Source of the DNA: Helochares maculicollis
Lineage: Eukaryota; Arthropoda; Insecta; Coleoptera; Hydrophilidae
Direction of reading: 5' to 3'
Assembly: GCA_033557835.1 (NCBI GenBank)
Contig: JAWQRO010000161.1
Location: forward strand, 1 to 51,632
DNA length: 51,632 nt
Part shown: one piece after another, positions 23,001-35,703 of the stretch
Layout of the letters: every line of letters begins with the position of its first letter
Position numbering within the stretch: position 1 is the first letter of the stretch
Notes under the pieces: generated by a model
The model's database searches: none
Seen by the model: only the letters and a program-made list of their open reading frames with translations
Told to the model about the DNA's origin: nothing
Position numbers and translations under genes: made by a program

Positions 23001-26000
23001 TATTATTTCTTTGTGTGGTGATTTATAAAAGTTTTTTATTATAATGATTTGTTTACAACGCCTGATTGTTATCATTTGGATCGAACGACACGTTCCCCGT
23101 GCTGAGTAAAACATTTATTGATTAGAGCTCTGTCATGAAAAGTTTTCGCATTAAACATTTCCATTTTGACAGTTTTACAACTTGCTTTCAACGATGGCAA
23201 ATATGTGACATAATTGAAAAAATATGTAATATCTCCACTATTTGTTCTGTAGTCAGAAAGGAAATGATTTCTATTAATATTGTATCTGTAATTGTAAACC
23301 CCTTAAACAGTTTGTAGCTGAATTTCAATATAAATATTTAACCATAGCTGTGCATTTAGAAATTTACAATACGCTTAAAATGATTTTGGAATTGAAATAA
23401 ATTTTACAAAGTTGTATTTCAGATACCAAAAATGTATGTACGTATTTATTGTGTATTCCTTTTCAGGGTCAAGTCTATGGCCTTATATATTAAAAAATGT
23501 TAAGTGCAATAGTAGTAAGCTAAAGTTTAGCCAAAAAAGCTGGAACATTTTGATGATCACATACGTAAGCAAACATACATATACGCAAATAAAAAGTTGA
23601 AGCGGTCTTCCATTAGAAATTCTTAAAAACTATGCAATAAGTCAATTTCAAAAACACTTTATTATCGCAATAAATCTGAAAGTCAAGTAATAAGAACATT
23701 TTTGTGACTATACTTTTTTATTGAATCTAAAACAAGCATACACTACATTGGCTTAGTGAAGGTGTCCTATTTATGAGTATACGCTACGATTTTTAATTTT
23801 TATTTCAGATAAATTCATAATGTTAATTATTTAATGCTTTAAATAGTTAAAGCAATAAAAACTAATATTGGATTTCAAGGACATGTAACATTTAACTGGA
23901 AATCTCCAACCTCGATTACGATTAAATTTATTATTTGTTGTATTTCTGCCATCAAGGAAATCAAAAGGGCTGGACATTTTGAGATGTAGCTTTTACTAAT
24001 TTTAGCGCTATTATTAATTACAGTTCAGTAGTTGTAAAAACTCAGTCGTGTAAGATATGCGCATGTCATTTTACATTTAACTAGAAGGCCAACTAAACAA
24101 ATCGATGCACGTCGTAATTTATATTTATTGTTAGTTTTAGTTTGACCGCTTCAATATACGTGCAAAATAGAACCGCAATGATAGCAAAAAAGCCTAAAGT
24201 AAGATACTTGCTTTGGTGGCTAACGTTCAGAGTAGGTTTTTACTTATCTCAGAAAATGTTGTCTATGATTGCTTTTTATCTGTAGCTGCACTGTTACGGC
24301 AAGACCTCTTTTGCAGAATGCTTAGTGAATATTTCTACAATTTTTACAATATTTAATAAGCTGCTTCAATAACAATTAACAAATATACAGCCAGAATTCT
24401 AGAATCTCAAATCTTGCTTTAACAGTTGATACAATGAAAACGTAATCTATGTACTTTTGCCATAAAACCAATCATCTATGTACAAGAGATCAAAAACACT
24501 TAGCTATTATCGGGAAAGCACCTAAGTGCAACTTAAGACAATCAAACAAGCTATTTAAATATAAAATTGCAAAATATAGAGATCAGTTAAGATGTCGTCT
24601 TATTCCAAGAATATTAATATTGCAAGGAAAATTATAGTTATAAAAAATCATATGTTGCTAAATATTAATTAAAGAAATTATAGATTCATGGTTTCATATG
24701 TCTGTCATAAGTTAATCAATGACATAATATTAAATTGTATAGCTTCAATCCTGATCAATCCACGTAATATTACAGTGGTTTTTCGTTTCTATTAGGAAAG
24801 GATTTCATGGTTTTATTATGAACTCGTCATACGATTGATTTTTATATGAACAGTTTCTACTCAAACAATATACCAAACGTTTGTATTCTATGGACTAGGT
24901 TGGTAGATTAATCTAAAACTGTCTAAACTCCCTTTTCCTAATTCCTCTCTTTGATGCATTAAACCAATAGAAAGATCCTTAGGCGAAGTCTGAGTTTGAA
25001 GTAGAAATGAAAGGAAGGATAGTCATTCGTTTGTAAAATGTTCAGGAGACAACGGTCGTCATCTTTAAAAATATTACCTCTATTCTTTGAAAACGTGTTG
25101 GACTAGTAGGTTATAGCCTGGTCATTTCGGGTAGAGGAAATAGAGCGACTTCCTCTAACTGCTTTGTGTGGATTTCGTTCTGGTGTCGGATGCATTGTGC
25201 ATCGACCTACTGAAGGATATAAGAAAACTACTTGAATTGGCGTTCCTTTTTTGCTGGTTTTATTTAAGTCGAGTTCTCATGTTTTCAGGCGGAGTATATC
25301 CTTTTTGTAAATTGGCTTTTATTAATCCTTGTCTTGGAACATTTTCACTTCGTTGCAATCCGGTCGCCAGCGGCTAACTAAAGACTTTACGACAATATTT
25401 TTCACGGAGATAAATGATACGACATGCTACCGAATGTTTTCCTTCAGCGCCATTATTTAAAATTATTTTCAATCCTTTCAGCGCTTTGGAAATAAAATAA
25501 ATCTTAAAAGGCACTCTATAAAATTATGTTATAGTTCCATTCTTCTACCGATTATCGGGGACAGAGTCTTTTAGACCTGCTTGCTTTATTGTCGACACCC
25601 TAGATTTAGAACAAATTTGTTGTTTGATAAGTAAGGTATTATTTCCAATATATTTGTTCATTTTTCCCACTTGAAAACTTTTCTGAAAATATGGTGGCCT
25701 TTTCTTGATTTTATTCAATACTCAAATCATCTTTATATATAAATAGCTACCATTTCAGAGAAGATAAAAACCATTTTTCTGAAGAAAATTATTTTTGGTC
25801 TCTAATCCAATATTATTTTAAATAGAAAATAATGATCGGCAATATTAAATTGTTTCCGGAATTCGTTGATCTCTGAAAAGATAAAATTAATTGGAAAAAA
25901 TATTTTCTCAACATATAGTAGAGATTAAAAGGTTTTAGGGTAAAGGTAAAAGAAAAAAATGTAATTCCAATTTTCAAAGGCCTAGGGGGCGGGTGACCGA

Positions 26001-28560
26001 AGGAATTGCTAAGAAGTTATAATTGCATGTTTATGCATATATTCTTGATAGAATTCTCTTTCGTTTTCCCTAAATTGTACAATTTCAATATTTCATACAA
26101 TTTGAAGATCTTAAAATTAAAACCAAATTATATTCTTTTGTTTCTACAAAGTCCGTAAAAATTCAGATTAATTTAGATTCTGCTTAAGATGTAAAGGTCT
26201 TTTAAGCGACTATTATGACATCCACCATTCATTGAAGGCGAATTTTTAAATTTAGATTTATAATGTATTTACTTTTTAATTGCATTCTTAAAAATTATGC
26301 CATATTACAGCTTGGTTGAAGTTTTTAAATAAGTGAAGTATAAGTATGAAGCCATATATATATACATTCATATTTGCGTATATCTTCTGCTCTCTGATAA
26401 ACCTTATTTTTCGCTTATCTTTCACTGTTAAAATATACAAAACGCCAAAATGTTTTACTTTCCAAGCTGATATTTAATTTCAGTTGCAAAAAATATTTAT
26501 CAACAAATTCTTTAAGTTTAAATCTTCCACACTTTATATTTTCATAAACTGAAAAAAATTATTATAACCATCTATGGAAAACTATACTTTCAAAACAGTC
26601 GATGCGCTACAAAGAACCGTGTTTCTTCTATAAATGAATATTAAATATATTTCTGCATATTCCAAGACTTTGCATAGCTTCTAAGCTTCAAGTTTCCCTA
26701 TTGTGTGTATGTACATAGTAATAAAAACAGTCAGTTGAGTGCGCAAGAAGAGACTTATACATATATAAGCACCAGTTACCATTATTTCTAGCTATAATAA
26801 TCGCATACTCTGCATTAAGTTTTCATATTTCGATTACAGTACGTCGTGAAAAATACGTTGTATGATTTGGTTAGCGTTATGGGGTATAACCAGCTCTTCT
26901 TGTCATATATAGTACACATAAATGCAATAAATTATGTAAACATTGTTATATGAAAGTCATTCTACTGCTTTAGGCTTCAATATTCTTTATTATTTGATGG
27001 TTTAATAATCATTAACTCTTTATTTAGTTGCAAATTCAATAAATTACTTTATTAAAAATATTAATATGTACCTATTAACAGAATCTGCTTTAATTAACTA
27101 GTCTAATTGTAAATATTTTAAATAAAAACATGTTTAAACATCAATGTTACTAAGACATGATGTACGCACCAACCAATCATCATTATCAGATTTAGTATTT
27201 TTGAAATAATTCTGGCTTATGAATAATTCAAGACCTACACAACATAATAAAAAAAGGTAACTTAACAAAGCTGTATCACGCCAAGGGCACAGGATTACTC
27301 TTTTATATTTAAACTGACACCGCGTTGAAAATTAATTTTTCAAATGTTATTCTGGAGCAGAGCTTGAGATTAATGAGACGTAGGAGGAGTAAATGCGAAT
27401 TTTTCCGGTAGCAATTTGAATATTATGCAGTCTCTAAATCATTGCTGGAAGTCAGTCAGGTAGCGCTTCGAAGGAACATAATCCTTCCAGAATTTTAAGA
27501 CGAATTCCTTTTATAGATTACTTCTGAGGCGATTCGCTCTGCAAAAGATTTTTTTCGATGTGCTGACGTTTCCCAAATTAAATCTAATCCAATTTGGACA
27601 AGCGAAATTTATGAAAATTTTTAACTTCATAAATAACATGGACGCAGCCTTTTATTTTAAAAAAGCGCATGAAATTCCTAATGTGTGCGTTACGCGAAAA
27701 TCAGAAGGCTCACGAAATATTCAAATAACCTTCAAGCCTTGCGTTTTCACACATTATAAATTATGAAGCAAACAATATTTTTAATTGGAAGCAGATGAGA
27801 AATTACGGTTGTTGAAGTAAATGTTAACATATACTGCCTGGAATGGTGTTTATTTTGCATGTTGGAAAACACGAAAATAATAATTGTTACAACTTAGTTA
27901 GGCTTTGATCGCAATGTTTAGAGAAATCAGCAGGGAGAAAATTAAACAGTGCTCAGATTCTCGTTATAGATTCCATAAATATCAAATGTTGAAAGTCAAA
28001 AATGCCCAGAAAATTGGTTATTTTAGTTGACTGAATTAACTTGCAAATTTTAATTTGAATATGTAGTAGTAGGTAGTTTGTGAAGGTGGTTTACTTTTAG
28101 TGTTACGGTGAGTTCTAATCAATACAATGGCACACTATTATTTGCTAGGTGCAAAGTTCAAGGTGGTGGACTTATTTAAGAAGTTTCGTTAAGAATTAAC
28201 AACAACGCAAAATTTTCAGTTGAATACACAAATAAAAATAAACGTTTTACTTCCTTTCTTAATGTGTCAAATTTACACATATGTTAAATTCAGATAAGAA
28301 TTTACAGCTCATTACACTGTCTTGAAGTGGTAGAGCTTGAGTATAGGTAAGGGATATAGGTCAAGGTGATCGACTTTTAAAGGTAAAAGCTCGCTGCTTG
28401 AGTAAAATATGCTTTAAAAGTAGCGGGGATGGTGTAATATATTTTCAGTGGGAAATTGATGTGCGAGAAGTGTGTAGAAATTGAATTTTAATGTTAATGT
28501 TTTTTCCTGGGGAGTATCGTACATTAATATGATATTTTAAAATTTCAAATTTACGATTTG
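20018..28560. other. Long AT-rich stretch without a recognisable gene
   Basis: Open frames up to 86 codons occur (for example around 21191-21451 and 21565-21819), but none shows a motif or clear protein-like composition. A GC-richer patch at about 25100-25380 is open on both strands (57 codons on minus, 69 on plus) without a recognisable product. No RNA gene, transposon end or long tandem repeat was found. Confidence 0.4.
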
Positions 28561-28572
28561 AGGAGGAACGTT

Positions 28573-28737
28573 ATGCGAGAATTTATTTACTTACCACGCG
28601 AGTATCAATTATTTTTAGCGTACTTAGCATACCATCGATCAATGCTTTCTAAAACCGCTTGACCTTTTCTTACAACGTACGGCGATAAACGTAAAGTAGC
28701 TATCGAACAAGACGGGTACATGCGTGTAGCCGTTTAG
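28573..28737 (+). other. Open frame with one internal TGA behind a purine-rich AGGAGG tract
   Basis: AGGAGG at 28561-28566 is followed seven bases later by ATG (28573) and 29 codons ending in TGA (28660-28662). The same frame continues for another 24 codons to TAG (28735-28737), with CpG-richer sequence than the flanks. The arrangement resembles a bacterial ribosome binding site and start, but this is eukaryotic DNA with eukaryotic transposons, the frame is short, and the product is not recognised. It is most likely coincidence; a small transferred fragment is the alternative. Confidence 0.12.
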
Positions 28738-31446
28738 ATTGACTATCAAAATGTCTATTTATTCTAGTACTGTACGACGTGGTAAGCTGTTAGCAATATT
28801 TAAATACAGACCACATCAAAGGGCAAGCACGCAGCAAACGATAGCATGATGAATGATGTACATTATCTACGATACGTGGCATAGGAAGTTCTCCATGCAT
28901 AACTCATCACGGCACGCCATTCAAAACTGTAAGTGTATCTAGAATATCCATCACTGAGGGAAACAATGCAATTTCCATACTACTTGTTACAAGATGTGGA
29001 TTGCGGTGCTAAAGTTAAATAGTCGCCAACTCCGTTTTGTACATGTAACTGAATGAAAATAAACGAATGAAAAGAGGGTGCTGCCTTTGAACGGTCGCAT
29101 AATAGTATATTTTATTATTGTTTAAGACACACATTTTAAAATTGTAAATAGAGAAGACTACCCGAATTTGGATAAAAACCATGGCTATGATAGCATCCTA
29201 ACTAAATGAATTTAAGAACCTTACTTAATCTAATGTAATAATTAACAGATCATCTAGTGATTGCATTTAGTGAAATGTTGTAAGTGCCCTACATATTATT
29301 ATTTAAATATTTTACTATTTAAATATATTTATAAATATAGCTCACGCTGGATTATAAATGGTTAGACTGGTCCAATTGAGGAGATGCTCTAACATAAACT
29401 TTATTAATAATTTTGGGGCTAATATTGTTAAATGAGGACGTTATGGACCATATTTCGAAGAATAGCTGCGCAGCGTGAAGAAACGATAATAATGGTCAAA
29501 TCAAATGCAGTCGTATTCGCAAAATATATCACTATTTATATATGAACTGTAATTACTATGCAATGTAGCTCTGTACCTTGTGGTAAAAACACATGATGAT
29601 AGAAAACATCATCTGCAACTAAAATATGGGCAAAATGTAGACAAGCCACATTTTCCCCGAAAAAGAAGACTGTCTTTCAAATCTTTTTTTTTATTTTAAA
29701 AAACGTTTTCTGTATTTAAAATTAGAGAAATAAAATGAAAAAATCTGCCTCATTTATTTAATTAATATATAAATGGTAGACGAAAGGAGACAAAATGAGC
29801 AACTGTCACTACTAAAATCAGAAGTAAGTTCGTTGAGAAAGCCACAGGACTTCAATAGCTACTAGATTATAAAAGAAAGTGATGGATAAGCTTAAATTTA
29901 TTGCAGATAATAATAATAATTTCTCGTATTTGAATTAAGATAAGTGACAGGGCAGAAAGCTGTATAAAAATTTGTTGTCTACATTTCGAATTTATTATTG
30001 TACAATAGGACGTTAATGTTTTTCTGGTATGTGCCATCAATGTTGCTAAGACATATTTTAAAAGTTTGTGGTTAAAAAAATGGCTTTTTTGTCAGTACAT
30101 TTTTTCTTAGGCTCAATTTTTAGTCGTTAGTTTCTAATTTAGTATCGCATATCTGAAAGGATTGTTTGGGATGCTTTCAACTTCTACTTTCCAAGTGGAA
30201 ATTCTTGAAGTGCTTAGAACATAAAAGATTAGGAAGAAACCAAATCTGGCGATTAGGGTGGATGTTATTAGCGTTCGTTATTTAACTCGTCTCGTCTTTA
30301 CAAAACTGCTGGTATGGGAAGGCGTATGGTCATGGTAGAATATGATTTTTCATCCGCTAGCAGATATTTTGCCACGCATTTTCTCATTTATCTTATTATT
30401 GATTTCAGTAAAAGTCTCTGTCATAATTATAAATCAAAGCACGAAATATGTTTTATTGTTTGAGAATGGGCCAAATATTGTAGCATTCTTCATTGGGCCT
30501 ATTAATCAGCTTTTTATTAGTGCCTAGAAGTAATTAACTATTTTAGTGGCAGTCAAACAAAGAAGTTTATTTTATGCCTAGATGTATATTTTTGCAATCT
30601 TGCTTACAGGGTTTAAGTTCTCTGTCAATAAAATGAAAATAGATCGAAAAATATGTTTCTTGGTGTTCTGGCACATTAATAATATTCCTTAAATTTTCAT
30701 TCTTATCGTATGCGTATGAAATAAATAAAAGCGGATGGTGCTATGATCTCGTCCAACTGCCTTATTTTTTTCTTTAGCTAATTTTGCTGTCTGTGGTCTG
30801 GCATTATTATGCTGTAATAAAACGTAATTTCTGTAACATCTGATCGTTTTACAAACAGGTCGCGTAAAAATCTATATAATTATTCAAGCTAAAAATTCAG
30901 CTGGAGCTGTTTTAAGCAGCTTAACTTTTTCTTGTGAGACGTGCAATAATTCTCATAGAGATTTATTAAAGAAGATTGACAAGGTGATTTGGAAGAAGCC
31001 ACTTGTTAGTGCTTCTTTGTTGTGCAGTATTAATTTTTCATCATAATCACAATCACAAGTAACAGTCCTTTTTCAAACTGAATCTCTTTATTGATTACTC
31101 AGTACAGAAATGTGCAGATGTGCAATCGAGTCGTTCATTTTCGATTTCCCTCAACTAAATTAAATATTTTTGTCGCAATCGTCGTATTGAAGCCTAATCA
31201 AAACGCAATAAGCATACATTTTCATAAATGCTGTTCTGTTGGTTGATTCTCCGCCATTTTATATTAAAGTAATAAGATCATTGGTATTTTCAAAAAGTCA
31301 GGATTGTTAACAGCGTAATAAAACTTTTGTAATCTTCTGAACTAAACTAAAACCAATTTTTTTAAATAAAAATTAATCACTTATGGACAATATTTATTAA
31401 AGAGAAAATAGCTAAAGAGTTCCTTTCAAATAATTTGTTTATTTTC
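28738..31446. other. AT-rich DNA, no gene seen
   Basis: Nothing beyond short chance-like frames was found. The stretch around 28740-29060 is slightly richer in CpG than the rest. Confidence 0.4.
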
Positions 31447-31803
31447 ATGAATCATACAAAACACAAAGCGTCATGCAGGAAGACAGAGCACAGCGCTCCA
31501 TATTTCAAGGTAATTTATTTCTACCGTAATTGGTGCCTCAACTCAAGAGTCTATATTGGAGCATTTACCTGTCTGTTCCTCGTTAACAGTTTCCGACTTG
31601 ACGTATTTGTGGCTTACAAACTTGTAGATATTTTGAAGGTCGCTTATCTGTCTACAAACTTTGGTATGGGTAATAAAACTCCTTTGAAGTTCCTTTTAAT
31701 TAAATTTCCGTGTTTCAGAACAGCATACGAACATACATGGGGTATATCAGAAAACGTTAAAAAACTCACAAGAGTAATAAATTTGTTGATTGACTCGGAA
31801 TAG
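31447..31803 (+). CDS. Unrecognised 118-residue open frame
   Basis: An ATG at 31447 opens 118 codons ending in TAG at 31801-31803. The product would hold a hydrophobic, aromatic-rich middle (GAFTCLFLVNSFRLDVFVAY) that might pass for a membrane segment, but has no motif that I recognise. In DNA this AT-rich, my rough estimate is that about one frame of this length is expected by chance in 50 kb, so length alone is not evidence. No promoter, splice site or polyadenylation signal could be tied to it. Confidence 0.15.
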   Translation: MNHTKHKASCRKTEHSAPYFKVIYFYRNWCLNSRVYIGAFTCLFLVNSFRLDVFVAYKLVDILKVAYLSTNFGMGNKTPLKFLLIKFPCFRTAYEHTWGISENVKKLTRVINLLIDSE

Positions 31804-32577
31804 TTTATTAAAAAACTTTTTTGCTAATTATCCAATGCTTTCAAACAGTGCGGCGTAATTTGCCTGATGAGTTTTAAATTAATTAATCACAAAATCAGAT
31901 ATTTTCCTCAGGATGAGCTGAATGCAGATTGCGTAGGACTAATATTTAATTAATTTTACTGGTAGGAAGGTGGAAGGTTACGGGATAATAGAATACAATA
32001 TAATACATAATACAAATCTTTGACATAACAACATAATGAAGAGCGAATTACATCATTCATTTATATGTAATTAGATAAACATGTTGTGTGGTTCATATTA
32101 GCTGTCAAAGTGTCTGATGCTAAAAACGTCCCGTCGCATCGGATCAATCAATTGGCGCACTACTGTAGGAAATCTGATCGTGAATTGTTAATAGTCTAAT
32201 TTATTTATGTTTAGAATTAGAATTTATATTGCTTTCAAGTTAAACGTCTCCTTATTGTTGGCTATTTCTCAACTGGTTGAAATAGTATTGCTTAATTTCT
32301 ACTTGTATTGGATTATCTCCTATGAAGCAATTACATTAATTTTTACATTCACCCTGTTGCGTCCTATTGGGTGGCTGAAGGGAGAAGGTGGCGTGCCCAC
32401 CACTTTCTCAGAGGATAGGTATAGAGATAAGTTTAGTTTTAAGGGTTAGTGTTAAGTATGCAACTGTAAAGAATAGTAATAAGTAATTTGTAAGCCGTTG
32501 TACATACCATTGGGAAGTGATTAAATACAATAATATACAGTCCACATAGTATTATTAGCTTGATCGTATTAACGCAC
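31804..32577. other. AT-rich DNA, no gene seen
   Basis: Short open frames only. The last part overlaps a minus-strand frame that also covers the 27-bp repeat described next. Confidence 0.4.
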
Positions 32578-32754
32578 ATGAGGTGCGTAATTTCGATCCT
32601 TACTACATTTTTGGTTTTCCACTTGGAGGACACAGTTTTGGTTTTCGAACCGGATATACATTTTCTGGTCTTCGAGCCGTATGATACACACCCCTCACGT
32701 AAATATACTGACTTCACAGCGAATGCTTTAAAAAGTATTATACTCACAAAATGA
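32578..32754 (+). CDS. Unrecognised open frame with a nine-residue repeat
   Basis: The first ATG is at 32578 and the stop at 32752-32754, giving 58 residues. Residues 10-36 are three consecutive nine-residue units, TFLVFHLED, TVLVFEPDI and HFLVFEPYD. Between units two and three, the codons for the shared LVFEP differ only at synonymous positions (TTG/CTG, GTT/GTC, GAA/GAG). That is what selection on protein would leave, though three changes are few. The minus strand is also open across the whole region (32439-32789), where the repeat reads GSKTRK and GSKTKT, so the coding strand is not settled. Family unknown. Confidence 0.2.
   Translation: MRCVISILTTFLVFHLEDTVLVFEPDIHFLVFEPYDTHPSRKYTDFTANALKSIILTK
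32605..32685. repeat. Three tandem 27-bp units, diverged
   Basis: The units are 32605-32631, 32632-32658 and 32659-32685. The best conserved part is TTGGTTTTCGAACCG in unit two against CTGGTCTTCGAGCCG in unit three. Unit length is a multiple of three, so the repeat keeps any reading frame. Confidence 0.75.
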
Positions 32755-32789
32755 TTATTCGATGAAAACATTTTTAAAAGGTGACACAC

Positions 32790-35053
32790 TTTTAATCCTG
32801 CTAGTAGGCAGAATATTTGCCATATTTTAGTTAAAAAAGAAGAGGCCGTCGTGTTTTTAGTTTTACCTGTTATGTGTTTAAACCATTAAAAACTATTGAG
32901 CCAATCTTAAGGATTGCACGAAACATTTTCAAACAAATTACTTTATGTTAAGTAATTGCTTCAAAGGGTTTAAATTTAAATTTTAATTCAAATAATCCAA
33001 ATTTTATTATAATACGAATAGAAGAATATAAACGATTTAATTGTGAAACGTAAAATAGTTTAGCATAAATTTAAATTTACTTGAGGTAAAATGGCATAAC
33101 GGTCCAGCGCTGATAGGAAGTGTTAGGATTGTAAAAACTAACAGCTCAGGAAAAATTTTAACTAATGGAAGAGATCGATGCATTTTATATTGATACAGAT
33201 AAAGAATAAAACGTATATCAATGAATACTTTTAAATCTCAGTTATATTGAAATAATATATAATTTATTTTGTGTTTGAAACTTTATACATCTGTATAGTT
33301 AATAGAGGAATGTTTGTTTGAAATATTTTAGAATGTGAACAGCATTATTGCTATAACTACGAATATGGTGGATTTCAGGAATTTGATGGAAACGTATTGC
33401 AGAATATTAACGGAAAACCAAATAATCCGTACCACATCTCCTTTTTAAAAAGTAACGTTAAGCCCTATGGAATAGTCTAGATTTTCAGCATAGGTAGGGT
33501 AAATATGAATTCCTCAGCCTTTTGCTTTGAACTTGCAAAGCGAATAAATTATGGACAAATATAAACTATATGCTGGTAGCTAAATTGCACTCTAGCAAAC
33601 GTGAATGTGTCTGAGTTTTAGATTTACACAACATAAATGTGCCAAGTTGACTTTTATAGCGCTGTGTATGTGTAAATATTAAGTAGCTTTGGCGCAGCTA
33701 CTAATTCTGCACCTATTATTTAACAATATTATAATAACATTATTTGCTTTTGCTCTACATTTTAGTAAAACATTGTGTCTTATTGACTTAATGCATGATT
33801 ATGCTTTTCTAGACAAAGTAGCAAGCATAGATATCTTTGTTGATTTTGTGGATAATTGGTACTTTTATAAATTGTTATCTAATTTGTAATTAAATATAAA
33901 TGTACTGATACAGATTTTTGTAAAATTAATTAAAAATTCAGAGAACAGGCTGCAACAAATTCACTTTAAACACAATGACTATTCTACAAGAAAATGTGTT
34001 CTATACACTATGTAAAGATGCAAAATACGAATATCATTTATTAAGCGCAATATTAATTAAGTAGAAGAAAATAGACTTCAGTTTGTGGTTTGCTATATAC
34101 ACTTCAATTTATTTGGTATAGAAATGATGAATGTATTATAAAATAAAACCGCCATTCTCTGTGCATAATGTACACATAATGAATGCATGTTTTATATAAT
34201 CCATCACATCGATGCAGTTACCTGCTATTAAATTGTACGCAACATAGTTTGGAATCAATGCTAATGCCATTGCCTTCAGCAATTGATACATTACTAACTG
34301 TGGTGAATATATGAGTTTAATTTTGAAACTTATAATACATCATAATTGAACTTTTTGGCGAGGCAAAATATACTACCCATGTATTGTTTTAAAATCTTGT
34401 TTATAGATTATTTGGCCTCCAATTTATTTACACCACACTGAACTAAAGAAAATATGAATGTTTTGGAATTGGACATACAGTTGAAATTAAATTAAATATT
34501 GGAATTTTAAATGAGCTTTAAGTTTTCAACGCAGAAAGCATTAGACTCTTTCAAAACTTTGGAATGTTTATAAGAAAATGAAATGTAATGAGGAAATTAA
34601 TTAACAAAAATGGTGCAATCTCAATTAATGCCGCGACACTTTTCATGATCTCATAAAATATATAAATATAAAGTGGAAATACACATTCCATATCGCCTAT
34701 GTTCTTAGTAATAAATTAAATATATGTTATTGAAAAATTATTGCCTATTTATGCATGATGTTGAAAATAGTAAACGGCACGCAAATGCTCGCCAAAACGA
34801 ACCACATTCCACATGCATATATACGCAGCAAATAGACCGTGAGCGTGTTCGAAAAGCATTAATCCCCCAATCACAAGAGCTTTCGTCAAAACTAACATAA
34901 CTAACATTTCCACTGAAATTGTAAATATATGTGGCGGTGCTTTCGAAAACTAAACTCGCAATTACACCCGATAATACCAGCGTAAAGTAAAACCTGCTAA
35001 TATAGATATATTTCTATATTATTGAATTCGATCGTTCTTGAACACAAATTTAA
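32790..35053. other. AT-rich DNA, no gene seen
   Basis: Contains only short open frames, the longest near 33689-33889, without recognisable motifs. Confidence 0.4.
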
Positions 35054-35413
35054 ATGGCTGACAAACACGATATGATTATTTTATGCCGGCCTTGTGTGAC
35101 GTATGGTCACAAAATGCCTAAGCACAACGATTTTTTGGAACACAAATTAGTTTTTCTTGGGATAATCAAACACAAGCAGCTCTTTAAGAAATGCCCCTCT
35201 CAACCGATGATAATTTTCCAATCTCTTGAGAAAAACTGCGAATTTTTACCATATATTGGTGATACATCATCATTCGTACCTTTTATTATGATAATCTATT
35301 TCAATCTAAGAAAGCTTGAAAGCCTTCACAGAAGACATTTATCAGAATTAGGATTAATAATACTCCTGTGGCTAGAAATACGAGATTCCCCTTTCAATAT
35401 TGGTCGATATTAA
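35054..35413 (+). CDS. Unrecognised 119-residue open frame, upstream part of an open block
   Basis: The ATG at 35054 has a good context for animal translation (TTAAATGG) and opens 119 codons to TAA at 35411-35413. The product is mixed, with several Cys, Lys and Phe residues and a hydrophobic patch (FVPFIMIIYF), and matches no family that I know. It overlaps the next open frame, which begins at 35320 in another frame, so the whole of 35054-35703 can be read through with a single frame change. The block may be a broken gene of about 210 codons, two exons in different phase, or chance. Confidence 0.25.
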   Translation: MADKHDMIILCRPCVTYGHKMPKHNDFLEHKLVFLGIIKHKQLFKKCPSQPMIIFQSLEKNCEFLPYIGDTSSFVPFIMIIYFNLRKLESLHRRHLSELGLIILLWLEIRDSPFNIGRY

Positions 35414-35703
35414 GTAGCAATTGTAAGTTCGGTGGAGTTTTGCGTTATCGAATTTGCGAAGTTGCGGGAATGCGTGACGCGATATGTGGCGCTTCTCAGT
35501 ATGATTTAATCACCCCGTGGGAGAGCCCTCGTTATCCCAGGGCTGGTATAACCCGCCCATATCATATTAACGTAGTTAAGAAAGTTACTTCGATTCACGA
35601 CGAATGCGTTCAATATTATTATAACTTTCGGCTCTATCCAAAGGTAGAGTTTCCCTCTGTATCGGATTACTTAACCGAGTCATGTTTGCATTCTGCTAAT
35701 TAA
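35320..35703 (+). CDS. Unrecognised 127-codon open frame, downstream part of an open block
   Basis: The frame is free of stops from 35320 (after a TGA at 35317-35319) to TAA at 35701-35703. It lacks an early ATG; the first is internal, near 35470, so if real it would be an exon or need a frame change from the frame that starts at 35054. Its base composition is closer to even than the flanks, and the product looks protein-like (for example PRYPRAGITRPYHINVVKK). No domain was recognised. Confidence 0.25.
   Translation, partial: KPSQKTFIRIRINNTPVARNTRFPFQYWSILSSNCKFGGVLRYRICEVAGMRDAICGASQYDLITPWESPRYPRAGITRPYHINVVKKVTSIHDECVQYYYNFRLYPKVEFPSVSDYLTESCLHSAN

Noticed and set aside
25103..25377. GC-richer patch open on both strands (57 codons minus, 69 codons plus)
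   Set aside because: Neither product shows a motif or a proper start, and the lower AT content alone explains the lack of stops.
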